From Nitrospira sp. (GTDB lineage Bacteria; Nitrospirota; Nitrospiria; Nitrospirales; Nitrospiraceae), in assembly GCA_030123605.1 (NCBI GenBank), contig CP126123.1, positions 930,001 through 994,000 on the forward strand: a stretch of 64,000 nt of DNA, in the 5' to 3' direction. This document shows positions 21,001 to 30,225 of the stretch, piece after piece. Position numbers and translations under genes: made by a program. Numbering within the stretch: position 1 is the stretch's first letter; every line of letters begins with the position of its first letter. The notes beneath the pieces are model-generated. The model had not been told where the DNA came from. It did no database searches and saw only the letters and a program-made list of their open reading frames with translations.

Positions 21001-21296
21001 TCAAAGAATATATCGGTGACGAGGTTGATGCGCCGCTCGGTATCGGAGGTTTCCCCGTAAATACGACGTTCGTGATCCAGGTGCAAGGCAAGCTGGTGAA
21101 ACGAGAGAATGTGCACATTGAGCAGAGTCAAGCCATGCTTCAAGGCGAGGAGTTGCTTCAGAAAGCGTCGCAGCTGGTCGGAAGGTACGACAAGAGCCAG
21201 CGCGGCGGAAGGGTCTTGCGCTTTCAGCGCTAGGAGGTCTTGAACGAGCGTTGATTCGAGGGTGGGATGGAACGGACCGGTGACGAGGCGAAGCAT
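18066..21296 (-). CDS. addB: AddB-like helicase-nuclease subunit
   Basis: 1076-residue partner of AddA. The N-terminal Walker-A region is degenerate (LRLVTGPFHPTLES), as is common for AddB-like proteins in non-Firmicutes. The C-terminal part has a PD-(D/E)XK nuclease (GRWDRLDR then LRVVDYKYR near 915-940). Cysteines in YARCPFQYF (near 770) and YCDHCEFSIAC (near 1035) make the four-cysteine iron-sulfur pattern that staples this nuclease fold in AddB. So the complex probably has two nuclease sites. It lies downstream of a small zinc ribbon and a glutaredoxin-like gene on the same strand. Confidence 0.88.
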   Translation of the reverse strand: MLRLVTGPFHPTLESTLVQDLLALKAQDPSAALALVVPSDQLRRFLKQLLALKHGLTLLNVHILSFHQLALHLDHERRIYGETSDTERRINLVTDIFFEHLLRHLGQRNVPQTEALCLSRLASGAWTALWASLRDLKDAMVDPAVGLRAVEEGQFAAVDREKLKGLLTLYAALREGGRALGVGSPDDLAALVTDFVPASPFLRGLTRLCYYGSYDLTQTQLTLLEAVSRSYPVTAYFPLDDSPAYGFARQFLERHLYPLTGGSGAVLSALSGGAAVRRHKAEVSVEVRNAAGAEDELTLVCKQILSLVETNGYRFDEIGVVGRTLLPYRTALKQTFDRHRIPFISNATFPLMQEPVVKTLLHLAQLKGNGFYRPAMMEVVTSPWNRRVTSNIGPIDPRPDLWRSAVQVLAITRGEAEWRRLTQLGRLETWNSDDDEASTEHLGSLSIDGGQLHLLWDCIAELIDGVKGLPENGGYGDLTDAFLSLAEQHLTIPLPVSQSFDRPSNQDDARDVSEALGEVFTQLRDLDRLGLSITWEEWTETFMQVLERTTCAMAPSSHRGVQVLDAMAARGLGFRALFVIGMNEKLFPRFIHEDGFLRDRHRLVLSETLGYKIDQKLQAYGEEALLFELLRSSAGERLYLSYQRADDAGRALAPSTYLDRIGGQSHTAGPEAAVALPRRWLDRTALSLFAPPLLTREELTVSRVLQGRDVSSLLDSVGRDGLLFSHGLEAQGAIESEQTALNAYDGILDDSSAHWSAVSRRGFSPTALETYARCPFQYFSAQVLALKPIRSVVSMELSPPAMGQLCHDALRLCYRTLIERGWPMAMLSSNAILEETSRAVAQAFAAYATTHGTGYHLTWQLAQQAVRRVVEATIVSDCETASATGFLPVGFEVDVRGVLPQGPGQETVPLRGRWDRLDRHPASGALRVVDYKYRANGRVEPKDRNLLQAALRGIRLQPALYSVMAPDSSHGEPPGPLPEQVDFLYLLPEGSPTVERASFTASAWQGPSGPILTHTVQVLVEGVHSGQHVILPDAYCDHCEFSIACRRTHQPSWWRAYRSSQVGELRRVRSLKEARG

Positions 21297-21398
21297 GAAG
21301 ACCGTACGTCGTCGTTATTCGTGAACCGTGAAGCAGAAGCCCAGTGCCATCACGTCAGGGGTACTGTACGCTTCACGAGAGACAGGCAACGTGCTCTG

Positions 21399-21563
21399 TC
21401 AGCCGGTTTCCGGGCCGAGGATTTCACCGTTGCAATCGACGCAGGCCCAATCCCCGTCGATGAACGACATCGGCTCGCCGCAAATGCCGCAGTCGGGAGG
21501 CGGTCCCTTATCGATCACGGGAAGAATCGGCAGTTCAAAATCGTCTTCGTCTGGAACCGTCAT
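21399..21563 (-). CDS. 54-residue zinc-ribbon protein
   Basis: Small ORF from ATG 21563 to TGA 21399-21401. It encodes an acidic N-terminus (DEDDFELP), then DCGICGEPM and WACVDCNG, two C-x2-C pairs 17 residues apart that fit a single-zinc ribbon. GGAG lies 4-5 bases before the ATG. Short spacing on both sides (about 12 bases from the upstream glutaredoxin-like gene, about 100 bases to addB) indicates one transcript. Function unknown. Confidence 0.68.
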   Translation of the reverse strand: MTVPDEDDFELPILPVIDKGPPPDCGICGEPMSFIDGDWACVDCNGEILGPETG

Positions 21564-21575
21564 GGTACTCCGATC

Positions 21576-21842
21576 TCATGCACCTTGTGGCCGCATCTTC
21601 AATTGCAACGCCTTCTCGGCGCTCTGGCGAGTCGGCACCCCCACGAAGGTCAAGCGTCCGTCGATGATCGTCGCCGGCACGGCCCGGACCGAATGGCGAT
21701 TCGCCAGATCCTGACCGTCCGTCGTCGTAATGTCGACTTCCCGATAGCTAAAGCTATACTTCACCCTGAGTTCCTTCCACAGGCGTTTCGCCGATGGGCA
21801 GGCTCCGCAGGTCGGTGAGTGCAGTAAGGTAATATTCGGCAT
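21576..21842 (-). CDS. Glutaredoxin/thioredoxin-like protein
   Basis: An 88-residue single thioredoxin fold. The redox motif is CGAC at residues 10-13 in HSPTCGACPSAKRL, and VRAVPATII contains the cis-proline expected near residue 58. The pattern is closest to small thioredoxin-like proteins that reduce disulfides or act in metal or arsenate resistance; the partner is unknown. ATG 21842 is supported by GAGAGAGG upstream. It is the first gene of the operon with the zinc ribbon, addB and addA. Confidence 0.85.
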   Translation of the reverse strand: MPNITLLHSPTCGACPSAKRLWKELRVKYSFSYREVDITTTDGQDLANRHSVRAVPATIIDGRLTFVGVPTRQSAEKALQLKMRPQGA

Positions 21843-21936
21843 GGACAACCTCTCTCCTGAACGTGGGCGGATCTTAACACCTGTACGTCGGAGCACGCAA
21901 GCAAACGCTCCCCCTGGCTTTCTCCGCCGAGATGTA

Positions 21937-21942
21937 TATACT
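21937..21942 (+). promoter_or_regulatory. Possible -10 box upstream of pgm
   Basis: TATACT at 21937-21942 lies 62 bases before the pgm ATG. No good -35 hexamer is found at 16-18 bases, so this is weak. Confidence 0.25.
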
Positions 21943-22004
21943 GGGTGTTCTCATAAATTCAGAACTCGGAATTCAGAACTCACAATTTAGGACTGGATGA
22001 CAAC

Positions 22005-23669
22005 ATGGCCCTCCATCCACGCGCCGGTCAACCGGCACAGCCGGCTCAGTTGATCGATATCACGAAGCTCGAACAGGCCTATCTCTCGACGGCGCCGGAC
22101 CCGTCCGATCCTCGGCAGCGCGTCAGCTTCGGTACCAGCGGGCACCGAGGCTCATCTCTGCACCGAACGTTCAACGAAGCGCACATTCTCGCCATCACCC
22201 AGGCGATCTGTGAGTATCGGCGGACGGTCGGCACCACCGGCCCCCTCTTCCTCGGCAAGGACACCCATGCCCTCTCCGAGCCGGCCCAACGCACAGCCTT
22301 GGAGGTGTTGGCCGCAAATCACGTCCAGGTCTTTATCGATCAGGACAACGGGTACACTCCGACGCCGGTGATGTCCCACGCGATCCTCACCTACAATCGC
22401 AGAAGGACCTCCGGCCTCGCCGACGGTATCATCATCACCCCATCGCACAATCCTCCGGAGGACGGCGGCTTCAAATACAACCCGCCGCACGGCGGCCCCG
22501 CCGATACCGATGTCACGAAGACCATTGAGAATCGAGCCAATGAATTGCTCACAGCCAAGTTGAACGGTGTGAAGCGTCTGCCCTACGAGCAGGCGCTGAA
22601 GGCCCCTTCGACAGTACGGCATGATTTCGTGGGATGCTATCTCGCGGACCTCCCCAACGTGGTCGATCTGGATCGCATCAAGGCGGCGAAGGTACGTCTC
22701 GCGGTCGATCCGTTGGGAGGCGCAGCCGTGGCCTACTGGCGTCCGTTGGCCGAACGGTATGGCCTGGACCTGCAGATCGTGAACGAGACCGTCGATCCGA
22801 CCTTTCGCTTTATGACGCTGGATTGGGACGGCAAAATCCGCATGGACTGTTCCTCCCCCTATGCCATGGCCTCGCTGATCAAATTGAAAGACCGCTTCGA
22901 CCTCGCCTTCGGCAACGACACCGACACGGATCGCCACGGCATCGTGACCACGGGCGGAGGCTTGATGAACCCCAACCATTACCTCGCGGCGGCGATCTCC
23001 TACCTCTTCACCCATCGCCCAGGCTGGAAAGCAAACGCCGGAATCGGCAAGACCGTCGTGAGCAGCAGTATCATCGACCGCGTGGCGAGTGATCTGCAGC
23101 GCCGTCTGGTCGAGGTGCCGGTCGGATTCAAGTGGTTCGTCTCGGGCCTCGGCGACGGTTCGTTGGGATTCGGCGGTGAAGAAAGCGCGGGTGCCGCCTT
23201 CCTCCGTCGTGACGGAACGACCTGGGTGACCGACAAGGACGGCATCATCATGGATCTGCTCGCCGCGGAGATGTTGGCGGTGACCGGAAAGGATCCGGCG
23301 CAGCTCTATAACGAGCTGACAAGCCGATTGGGCGATCCGGTCTACGAACGGATCGACGCGCCGGCCACGCGCGCGCAGAAAGCCGCCCTCCAGAAATTCT
23401 CACCACAACAGGTCACGCGCCGCGAACTGGCCGGGGAACCGATCATCGCCCTGTTGACGGAAGCGCCTGGGAACAAGGCTGCGATTGGAGGGCTCAAGGT
23501 CACCACGGCGAACGGCTGGTTTGCCGCTCGCCCGAGCGGAACCGAAGATGTCTACAAACTGTACGCGGAGAGCTTCAAGGGTCCGGCCCACCTCCGGTCG
23601 ATTCAAGAGGATGCCCAAACGTTGATCAAGCAGGTCTTCTCCAACGTGGGGGGTCTGACAGGAGGCTGA
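22005..23669 (+). CDS. pgm: Phosphoglucomutase (alpha-D-glucose)
   Basis: Cytosolic enzyme that interconverts glucose 1-phosphate and glucose 6-phosphate, feeding glycogen, trehalose and nucleotide-sugar pathways. 554 residues, of the E. coli Pgm type. Visible motifs: SFGTSGHRG near residue 45, the phosphoserine loop [12 protein letters not shown] near 145, the metal loop [10 protein letters not shown] near 305, the sugar loop GGEESAGA near 390, and phosphate-binding [14 protein letters not shown] near 507-520. It stands alone in orientation after a 160-base spacer and is followed by yacG. Confidence 0.97.
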   Translation: MALHPRAGQPAQPAQLIDITKLEQAYLSTAPDPSDPRQRVSFGTSGHRGSSLHRTFNEAHILAITQAICEYRRTVGTTGPLFLGKDTHALSEPAQRTALEVLAANHVQVFIDQDNGYTPTPVMSHAILTYNRRRTSGLADGIIITPSHNPPEDGGFKYNPPHGGPADTDVTKTIENRANELLTAKLNGVKRLPYEQALKAPSTVRHDFVGCYLADLPNVVDLDRIKAAKVRLAVDPLGGAAVAYWRPLAERYGLDLQIVNETVDPTFRFMTLDWDGKIRMDCSSPYAMASLIKLKDRFDLAFGNDTDTDRHGIVTTGGGLMNPNHYLAAAISYLFTHRPGWKANAGIGKTVVSSSIIDRVASDLQRRLVEVPVGFKWFVSGLGDGSLGFGGEESAGAAFLRRDGTTWVTDKDGIIMDLLAAEMLAVTGKDPAQLYNELTSRLGDPVYERIDAPATRAQKAALQKFSPQQVTRRELAGEPIIALLTEAPGNKAAIGGLKVTTANGWFAARPSGTEDVYKLYAESFKGPAHLRSIQEDAQTLIKQVFSNVGGLTGG

Positions 23670-23704
23670 ACTCGGCGCGTGAATGACGACCCCCTTCGCA
23701 ACGG

Positions 23705-23914
23705 GTGACCACCTTGTCCCCTTCCGAACCTTCTACAAAACGCTGTCCTCACTGTCATCGACCTACGACCTGGCAGGAAAACCCCTGGCGCCCATTCTGT
23801 TCCGAGCGCTGTCAGATCATCGACCTGGGAGCCTGGGCCGGCGAGCGCTATCGTGTGGCAGGACCGAGCCTGACGGTGGATGGATCGGAATCGTCTTCTC
23901 CGGAAGATGGCTAA
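23705..23914 (+). CDS. yacG: DNA gyrase inhibitor YacG-type zinc protein
   Basis: A 69-residue zinc protein. CPHC at 14-17 and CSERC at 32-36 form the C-x2-C / C-x3-C site, followed by the conserved [15 protein letters not shown]. YacG binds GyrB and blocks DNA binding in E. coli. Start is GTG 23705; no competing ATG exists between the pgm stop and the zinc motif. It follows pgm by 35 bases and is likely co-transcribed. Confidence 0.88.
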   Translation: MTTLSPSEPSTKRCPHCHRPTTWQENPWRPFCSERCQIIDLGAWAGERYRVAGPSLTVDGSESSSPEDG

Positions 23915-23938
23915 CCCTCTGCGCCCAACCCCGGTTCG

Positions 23939-25021
23939 CTATGTCCGAGTGCTTGGCCCCCAATATCGGCGGTAGATCGCAGCGAAGGGATACAGGAACT
24001 GAGCCACATAGGTACTGAACACGCGTATCCCTGTCGTGTTGCGTTCAAGCGGAAAGGCCGGATCTGCGATGCCGGTGGCCGGATAACCGCCATCGTCGGA
24101 ATGCAAGGTACCGAACAGCCGGTCCCAAAAACTAAAAATGACTCCGAAGTTCTTATCGCGATGTCGCGGTTCGATTGAGTGATGGATGCGATGAAACTGC
24201 GGCGTGACCAACACATACCTCAGGATCCCGAGGTCGGCTTTGATGTTGGCATGGTACAGCTTCGGATACCACTTCAAGAGCAGAGCAAAGTAGAGGGCCA
24301 TGGGCGCATCCACGGCAAACATGAACATGGGAATGCAGACGAGACAATTGGCGACGATCTCATCGATGAGATGGACACGATCGTCCGTAAACAGGTTCAT
24401 TTCTCGTTGAGAGTGATGCACGGCATGGAAGCACCAGAATACCCATACCTTATGACGAACCACATGGTGGAACCAGTCCAAAAAATCATTCACCATGAGG
24501 ACCAGAATGATTTTTGCCGGAAGCGACCAAGACTGAATCGCCGCGATCGACAGCATGCTCAAGTGACTTTGGTACAGGGCATGGAGCCCGCTTGTCACTA
24601 TGGAGACGACGACCACCGTCAGAAACCCGTGCAAGGTAAACCAAACCAGGTCCTGGACCAGACCGACCGAGAGCGTTTCCTGTTGCGGACGAGCCGGGAA
24701 AAAACGTTCCAGCGTCAGCAAGAGACCTAAGACGACGTACAGATACGGATCGAGGAACGGCTTGACGAGGAGACCAGGCCACACGTTAAGGGCGGTCCAG
24801 ATGAAATATTGCAGGGAATCAGGGACCCAGGCACGGAGTTGGAATCGAACCTCCGCCGACAGTCCTTGCAGGTCGCATCCGCGACAGAGGGTAAAGGCGG
24901 CGGCAGCGAGTACGGCCAGCGACAAGAGTATAAAGCCGCTCCGGCGGGCACGGCCAGACCAGACGGATACGCTCTCTGTCTTTCCGATTATTTTCAAACG
25001 CTTCACCCTCTCACCGCCCAT
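23939..25021 (-). CDS. Fatty-acid hydroxylase/sterol desaturase family membrane protein
   Basis: About 360 residues. Several hydrophobic segments precede and surround the eight-histidine di-iron motif: DFLDWFHHVVRH, CFHAVHHSQREMN and FHRIHHSIEPRH. Such integral membrane oxygenases hydroxylate or desaturate lipids or carotenoids; the substrate is unknown. Start uncertain: ATG 25021 and GTG 25006 (with GAGAG upstream) both leave a short basic N-terminus; the frame is open to 25132. It is downstream of, and same-strand with, the glycosyltransferase. Confidence 0.85.
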   Translation of the reverse strand: MGGERVKRLKIIGKTESVSVWSGRARRSGFILLSLAVLAAAAFTLCRGCDLQGLSAEVRFQLRAWVPDSLQYFIWTALNVWPGLLVKPFLDPYLYVVLGLLLTLERFFPARPQQETLSVGLVQDLVWFTLHGFLTVVVVSIVTSGLHALYQSHLSMLSIAAIQSWSLPAKIILVLMVNDFLDWFHHVVRHKVWVFWCFHAVHHSQREMNLFTDDRVHLIDEIVANCLVCIPMFMFAVDAPMALYFALLLKWYPKLYHANIKADLGILRYVLVTPQFHRIHHSIEPRHRDKNFGVIFSFWDRLFGTLHSDDGGYPATGIADPAFPLERNTTGIRVFSTYVAQFLYPFAAIYRRYWGPSTRT

Positions 25022-25165
25022 CGACGGACGAATCCTCGACGTCGACCGACCTCGCCCGCACGCCGTGATCGGCTCATGTGCCGGGCCGGCGTCACTATCG
25101 CCCTCAGGATGCGCAACAAGGCCGTCCGGCAAGGCCTCAACTTGGCGGACTGTTACCGCATCCGG

Positions 25166-26386
25166 CTAAAGGAATCGCCTGCCTACATACCTCACCGCCC
25201 CTGCCAGACGACGATGGACATATCGAAAATCCTGCAAAAGACAATGCGCGCCCACATAGGCCGCCAGGCGAGGAGAGTTCGACTCCCATAGTGCCGCCGC
25301 CGCTTCAGCGAGAAGGTCGCCCAGCAGCCGCCTGTAGTCTCGCCGCGCGCGTGACTGGGCCGGACGCCCGTCGAACTCATTTCTTAATTCCTCGCCGAAT
25401 GCACGGATCGCGGCAATGGGAGCGGAAGAAGTGAACGCCAATTCCCGCGCCACCCGATAGAGATGGCGTCGAATCAAGGGGATCTCCGACATTTCGGGAA
25501 CCTCGCGCACAACTTTCCCCACATGTCCCCTCACCGCAGACAAACCGCCGTAATGCCAGAGTTGTTCGGCAATCATGGCGGAGCCTGCGGCACGAGCCTC
25601 ATGTTTGAGCCGGTCGTACTGCGCCCTCGGAAGCAAGTCCAGCGCACGATCGATCACGCGACGCACAGCGTCGACGGCCACCCCGTTCCGTATGTTCGTC
25701 ACCCACATACCGCCGGTGAGAAGACGTCCATAACACAGCGGACCGGGAACGAACTTCCAGGACACGTGAAACGCCAACCGGAGCGCCATGTCGTTATGTT
25801 CGAGCGTCGGAAGGGATTCATCGAACAACCCGGCCGCCTCGAAGGCCGTCCGCCGCACCAGCCACGTATCCACATTGTGGATGTCCTCCGGCGAGGTAAG
25901 GAATGTTTCAAACAGGCGACCGGACGGACATGAGGCTGGCCATATCGCAGTCTGGCCTGTTTCGGTCACCACGATCCCCTGACCATAGATCACCCCGATC
26001 TCCGGCTGTGATTCGAGAATCGGCACCTGGACCCGCAGCCGATGGGGCAGCCACATATCGTCGTCGTCCAGAAAGGCAACATACCGCCCCGTGCTGGCGG
26101 TGATGCCCACATTTCGTGCGGCCGACACATTCCGCTTGTGATCAAGCCGAATGTACTTCACGGCAGGGTATTGCCGCGCCACGTCTGAGGTGGCATCCGA
26201 TGAGGCGTCGTCGACCAGAATCGTTTCCACGTCGAACAGAGTCCCCGCCCCTTCCTGCGCCCGCACCGACTCAATCGCCCCTCCGAGCAAGGCCGCACGG
26301 TTATGCGTCGGAAGAATCACGCTCACCAACGGTCGGTCCGACCGTCGAGAAAGAGATTCCGAAGGATTCGCGAGGATGGGCATCAT
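25166..26386 (-). CDS. Family 2 glycosyltransferase
   Basis: A 406-residue GT-A fold enzyme. N-terminal VSVILPTHNRAALL starts the nucleotide-sugar fold, followed by ILVDDASSD and the metal-binding FLDDDDMW (DDD, near residue 112). RNVGITASTG lies between. The C-terminal 150 residues are helical and Arg-rich and may form an extra domain. Donor and acceptor cannot be told; it may glycosylate a cell-surface polymer or lipid. Cytoplasmic, no membrane segment. Confidence 0.88.
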   Translation of the reverse strand: MMPILANPSESLSRRSDRPLVSVILPTHNRAALLGGAIESVRAQEGAGTLFDVETILVDDASSDATSDVARQYPAVKYIRLDHKRNVSAARNVGITASTGRYVAFLDDDDMWLPHRLRVQVPILESQPEIGVIYGQGIVVTETGQTAIWPASCPSGRLFETFLTSPEDIHNVDTWLVRRTAFEAAGLFDESLPTLEHNDMALRLAFHVSWKFVPGPLCYGRLLTGGMWVTNIRNGVAVDAVRRVIDRALDLLPRAQYDRLKHEARAAGSAMIAEQLWHYGGLSAVRGHVGKVVREVPEMSEIPLIRRHLYRVARELAFTSSAPIAAIRAFGEELRNEFDGRPAQSRARRDYRRLLGDLLAEAAAALWESNSPRLAAYVGAHCLLQDFRYVHRRLAGAVRYVGRRFL

Positions 26387-26616
26387 ACGTCCGAGGAGCG
26401 CTACGAATCCGGGGGAAAGAGAGGAACTGCCGGACGGTCGCCACGAGGTTTCATCCTCAAAACCCTACTATCCGACGCAAAATACCACAACAAAAACACG
26501 TCTTTCCCGATGCAATATCCGTCGGAAGCGGCATTGAATCGAGCCAGACAACGGGGGTGCATGCTTTTCGGCAGTCAGAACCCAAAGTATTGAGAGCGGG
26601 AAACCTACCAACGGGT

Positions 26617-27825
26617 TCACCGGCGAAGGCACTCGATCGGAGGATATCGGTGGTTGCCGAATAGAATCGGCGGCAACCCCCACCACCTTTCAATCGCGGT
26701 CGCGTAGAGACTCCGGTAATCGACCGTATGTTTCAGATCGCCCTCTTGGAGATCCGTCAACGAGGGGAACATTCCGTACAGGCCACCCTTGACCGCCCCG
26801 CCCAGGAGCAGGTGCGGAGCCGCCGTCCCATGGTCCGTCCCGTGGCTCGCATTTTCCCCTACCCGGCGACCGAACTCGGAATAGGTCATCACCAGCACCT
26901 CGTTCCAAGCCCCCTCCTTCTGCATTGCGGCACGGAAGGCCATCAACGCCTGGGCAAGCTCCTCCAATAACCGCTGATGCGTAGCCGATTGCCCGGCATG
27001 GGTATCGAAACTCCCCTGCGTCACCCTGATGACCGCGACAGGCACCTGGGCGGCAATCAATGTGGCTGCGGCCTCGAGCTGTTTGCCGATCTTGCTGGTC
27101 GGAAACTCGATCCCCAGCCGCGGCGTCTGCCTGATGTGGCCCTGCAGGTCCGTCGCCGCCAGGGAGATCTCGCGCTGCACTGTCAAGATGTGGGCCAACG
27201 CGCGGTTCGTCGTGGAGACGGAAACCGGCCTGACCGAACCTGCCTGCTGGACAAATTGCTCGGGACCCTGCAACGCAATGGCGCGGGCCTTCCCTCCGCT
27301 CAGCGGACCGGCATCACCCTTGCCGAGAAGAATACCTTCGGCGGTGAATTCCGACGGTAGGGGGAATCGTTCAAAGAGCCGCGACAGCCACCCTTCATCC
27401 AACACCTGTTCACTGTCGGACGCGGTTTCCCAAATTTCAATCGAGCGAAAGTGAGAACGGTTGGGGCTGGGATACCCGACGCCGGCTATCAGCGCCATCT
27501 CTTTCCCTTCCCACAGCGGCATCAACGGCGTCAGCGCCGGATGGAAGCCGAACTTGGGTGTGAGCTGACGAACTTGATCCCGCGGAATTGCCAGTTGCGG
27601 CCTGGCCCTGTAATAGGCTTCGTCTTCGTAGGGCACCAGGGTGTTGAGTCCGTCGTTGCCGCCGTGGAGTTCGAGCAGGAGCAGCATCCGCCGCCGTTGC
27701 CCGGAGAGCAATCCCTTCGGCTCCGCAGCCCAGAGTCGTTGCAAGGGAAAGGGGGGCCAAACCAAGAGCGAAAGGGCCAGAGCGGCTTTCAGGACTTCTC
27801 GTCGCCGTAACCCGTACCGAGTCAT
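26617..27825 (-). CDS. DUF1501 family secreted protein
   Basis: A 402-residue protein with a twin-arginine-type signal (GLRRREVLKAALALSLL). The mature part begins LLLLELHGGNDGLNTLVP, the family hallmark, and later has NRSHFRSIEIWET, TQGSFDTHAGQ and MTYSEFGRRVGENASHGTDHG, a sulfatase/alkaline-phosphatase-superfamily-like arrangement with Asp and His metal ligands. Exact reaction unknown. It follows the DUF1800 gene by 10 bases; the two families are commonly paired, so a joint periplasmic or surface role is likely. Confidence 0.9.
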   Translation of the reverse strand: MTRYGLRRREVLKAALALSLLVWPPFPLQRLWAAEPKGLLSGQRRRMLLLLELHGGNDGLNTLVPYEDEAYYRARPQLAIPRDQVRQLTPKFGFHPALTPLMPLWEGKEMALIAGVGYPSPNRSHFRSIEIWETASDSEQVLDEGWLSRLFERFPLPSEFTAEGILLGKGDAGPLSGGKARAIALQGPEQFVQQAGSVRPVSVSTTNRALAHILTVQREISLAATDLQGHIRQTPRLGIEFPTSKIGKQLEAAATLIAAQVPVAVIRVTQGSFDTHAGQSATHQRLLEELAQALMAFRAAMQKEGAWNEVLVMTYSEFGRRVGENASHGTDHGTAAPHLLLGGAVKGGLYGMFPSLTDLQEGDLKHTVDYRSLYATAIERWWGLPPILFGNHRYPPIECLRR

Positions 27826-27835
27826 GATCGCCTCA

Positions 27836-29158
27836 TTATTTGAGTTGATAGACAGGATCGAGAACCAGGTGACGAACGGCCTGAACCCGGTCCTCGTCCG
27901 CGTTCAGCGGCTGCACCGGAGCAAGCGGAAGCAGGGTCGCTTGGACGATGTCGATCGGTTCCTCCGCCTGCCAAGTCCCGACGTGCATCCGGTTCATGTC
28001 GCTCATCCCTTGCGAATGGCCCAGCTCGTGCCCGCGAATCACACGGTGTAATAACTGGATACGATCCAGCAGGGTCGAGGTGGTGATCCATCGCGTACCG
28101 CCGGGCCAGCCCTTTACGTTGGGAGGATCGAAGAGGTCCTGGCCGAGTCGGCGCCCATACCGGATCAATTGCGTCGGCTCATCGATCGGAAGGTTGAACA
28201 GCCTCATCGTGCCCGTCATGAGTTCCACTGGAGATTTGACCAACACACCCCGATGCTCAGGCGCCCAGAAGTGTGACGTCCGGAACAGTTCTTCCAACAA
28301 CGAAGTGATGTCGTAGTCCTTCAGCCGGAACCGGCCGGCGAGGCGGTCGACTTCTGTAGGATCCGGCTCGTCCGAGATGAATTCACGCCACAACTTCCGA
28401 ACGAGATAACGCGACGTTTGAGGCTGCTCAAGCGTCAGAGACAGGATGTCGTCGCCGTCGAAATACCCGGACTTGCCGAACACCTCTTTCCGTCCGCTGT
28501 CATGCCGGCGTCGCTCGATACGGAACGCGCCGGTATGTCGGTCGAGATGCCATCCGGTGAATGCCCGCGCCGCCTCCTTGATGTCCTGTTCGTGATAATG
28601 CCCTTCACCGAGCGTAAACAGCTCGAACAACTCGCGCGCGAAGTTTTCGTTGGGCTGCTCCTTGTGGTTCGTCTGCGTATCGAGGTAGAGCAGCATCGCC
28701 GGATCCTTCGCGACCGCATGCAACAGCGTTCGAAAGGAGCCCAGCGCGTAGGTCCGCAACAGCACGTTTTGTCGATACAGGAACGGCGGCCACTTCACCT
28801 TCTGTAAACCGGACGTGAAGTGATTGTGCCAAAACAGCGTCATCCGCTCCAGCAGCGAGCTGTTCGTGGCCATTAGTTCTCGGTACCACCAGCCTTTCAG
28901 CTCCTGCCCTTCTTCCTTCCGTGCTTCACGGAAGGCCTTTTTGTCCGCCTCGCTCCATTGTTTGCGTTCGTTCGGCGGTGGGGGAAGCCGGTGAATCCAT
29001 GGAGGCGGCGGAGTCTGCGTCTGATTCGTGGAAACCGTCAGGGCCTGCTCGACTGCGACAGCACGATCCAGCGTCATCAGTCGTCTGATTTCGCCGGGTG
29101 TTCCGCCGAACCCGGAGCGCGAGAGAAAATGGCGGGCATCGTCGAAAGTCAGGCTCAT
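27836..29158 (-). CDS. DUF1800 family protein
   Basis: A 440-residue protein with RHFLSRSGFGGTPGEI at the start, YRELMATNSSLLERMTLFWHNHF in the centre, and NEN FARELFELFTLGEGHY and KGWPGGTRWI near 150 and 360, all features of DUF1800. No signal peptide is evident, although many members have one. GAGG precedes ATG 29158. It is the upstream gene of the DUF1800-DUF1501 pair. Biochemical role unknown. Confidence 0.9.
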   Translation of the reverse strand: MSLTFDDARHFLSRSGFGGTPGEIRRLMTLDRAVAVEQALTVSTNQTQTPPPPWIHRLPPPPNERKQWSEADKKAFREARKEEGQELKGWWYRELMATNSSLLERMTLFWHNHFTSGLQKVKWPPFLYRQNVLLRTYALGSFRTLLHAVAKDPAMLLYLDTQTNHKEQPNENFARELFELFTLGEGHYHEQDIKEAARAFTGWHLDRHTGAFRIERRRHDSGRKEVFGKSGYFDGDDILSLTLEQPQTSRYLVRKLWREFISDEPDPTEVDRLAGRFRLKDYDITSLLEELFRTSHFWAPEHRGVLVKSPVELMTGTMRLFNLPIDEPTQLIRYGRRLGQDLFDPPNVKGWPGGTRWITTSTLLDRIQLLHRVIRGHELGHSQGMSDMNRMHVGTWQAEEPIDIVQATLLPLAPVQPLNADEDRVQAVRHLVLDPVYQLK

Positions 29159-29300
29159 CGTGCCTCACCGGCTAGGCAAGTTCACTGCCTCATTCGCATG
29201 AACGGAGATCGACGGACAAGGTTGACAGAAACCGTACCTGCAGTCGGACCTGGGAACCGTCCTAGTTGCCGCCGTACGACGATTTTTTGTAGGATCGCGC

Positions 29301-29735
29301 ATGGTACGCGCCATCCTCGTGCTGCTCGCTCTGTTCACAGTCGGCCTGGAGGCCGGCTGCAGCCACAAACGCGCCACCAACCTCACCGGTACGGTCCGGT
29401 ACGTTAACATCCGAACAGAGGTCGCCCCGCGTCACCTGATCGTACAGATCGGCGATGAAGTCCGCTGGCAAAACCTCAACCAACATCCGGTTCGCCTGCG
29501 GCTGCTCGAAGAAAACAAACCTGAGTTGATCGCGTGCGACAAGGGTTTTTCGCAACTCGGGGTGCTGCAAGATACGGTCACGATCGCCCCCTTGCAATAC
29601 GTCAGCCTCTGCTTCTCGAAACCTACCCTCATCCGCTTCAATGTCTGGCTCGATGCGGACAATCCACAAGGTACGATGACGCCCACGGGAAGCATCCGCA
29701 TCGAACCGGCCCGTCCGTCGAGAGACACATTGTAA
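29301..29735 (+). CDS. Cupredoxin-like secreted protein, possible lipoprotein
   Basis: A 144-residue protein with a signal peptide ending LEAGCSHK. The cysteine could be lipidated, but glutamate at -3 makes the lipobox non-canonical. The mature part is beta-rich: HLIVQIGDEVRWQNLNQHPVRL resembles the edge strands of cupredoxin folds; copper ligands are incomplete (one His after the strand, no clear Cys-x-x-x-His). It may be a metal-free or altered cupredoxin-like protein. Divergent from the DUF1800 gene. Confidence 0.65.
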   Translation: MVRAILVLLALFTVGLEAGCSHKRATNLTGTVRYVNIRTEVAPRHLIVQIGDEVRWQNLNQHPVRLRLLEENKPELIACDKGFSQLGVLQDTVTIAPLQYVSLCFSKPTLIRFNVWLDADNPQGTMTPTGSIRIEPARPSRDTL

Positions 29736-29788
29736 CCTCGGGGCCGCGACGGCCATCCCATAGAGCGGTACAGGCAACGGCAGCGACG

Positions 29789-30214
29789 TCAACAGGGAAT
29801 ATTCACCGAAGGATCACAGAAGAGCGGCGCAATCACCGGTGGACGCATATAGCGGGACGAGGGGTCCTGAACGCCCATCGGCGCCGTGAGCTGAGGCCCG
29901 CCGGTCATGCCGGGCAATCCCTTGCCGACCGTCCCGAACGACTTTCCTTGGCTGGAGGGAATAGTCACACCCTGCGGCACGCCGGCGCCGGAGGCGGTCG
30001 AGGTAATGGAAGAAGACTGTGCTGCGAGGGGATTCGGAATCGGCAAGGTTCCCAGGGGCTGGGGATTCTGTCCCGGCTGATTCTGAGGTCCGGACGGAAG
30101 CGATGGGGTCTGGGCGACACACAGGACCGGAACCGACCACAGCCCCAATCCAATGGTCAGGGAGAGAAAACCCGTACCAACCATCAGGATGTGGTATCGT
30201 CGATCGTGCCTCAA
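29789..30214 (-). CDS. Proline/serine-rich secreted hypothetical protein
   Basis: About 141 residues: an N-terminal basic stretch and hydrophobic core (FLSLTIGLGLWSVPVLCVAQ) forming a signal peptide, then a low-complexity region rich in Pro, Ser, Gly and Gln. TTG at 30214 has GGGGGG about 7 bases upstream; ATG 30184 is the alternative start. It follows top6A by about 11 bases and may be co-transcribed, but no functional link is visible. Confidence 0.5.
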   Translation of the reverse strand: MRHDRRYHILMVGTGFLSLTIGLGLWSVPVLCVAQTPSLPSGPQNQPGQNPQPLGTLPIPNPLAAQSSSITSTASGAGVPQGVTIPSSQGKSFGTVGKGLPGMTGGPQLTAPMGVQDPSSRYMRPPVIAPLFCDPSVNIPC

Positions 30215-30225
30215 CCCGGCCCCCC

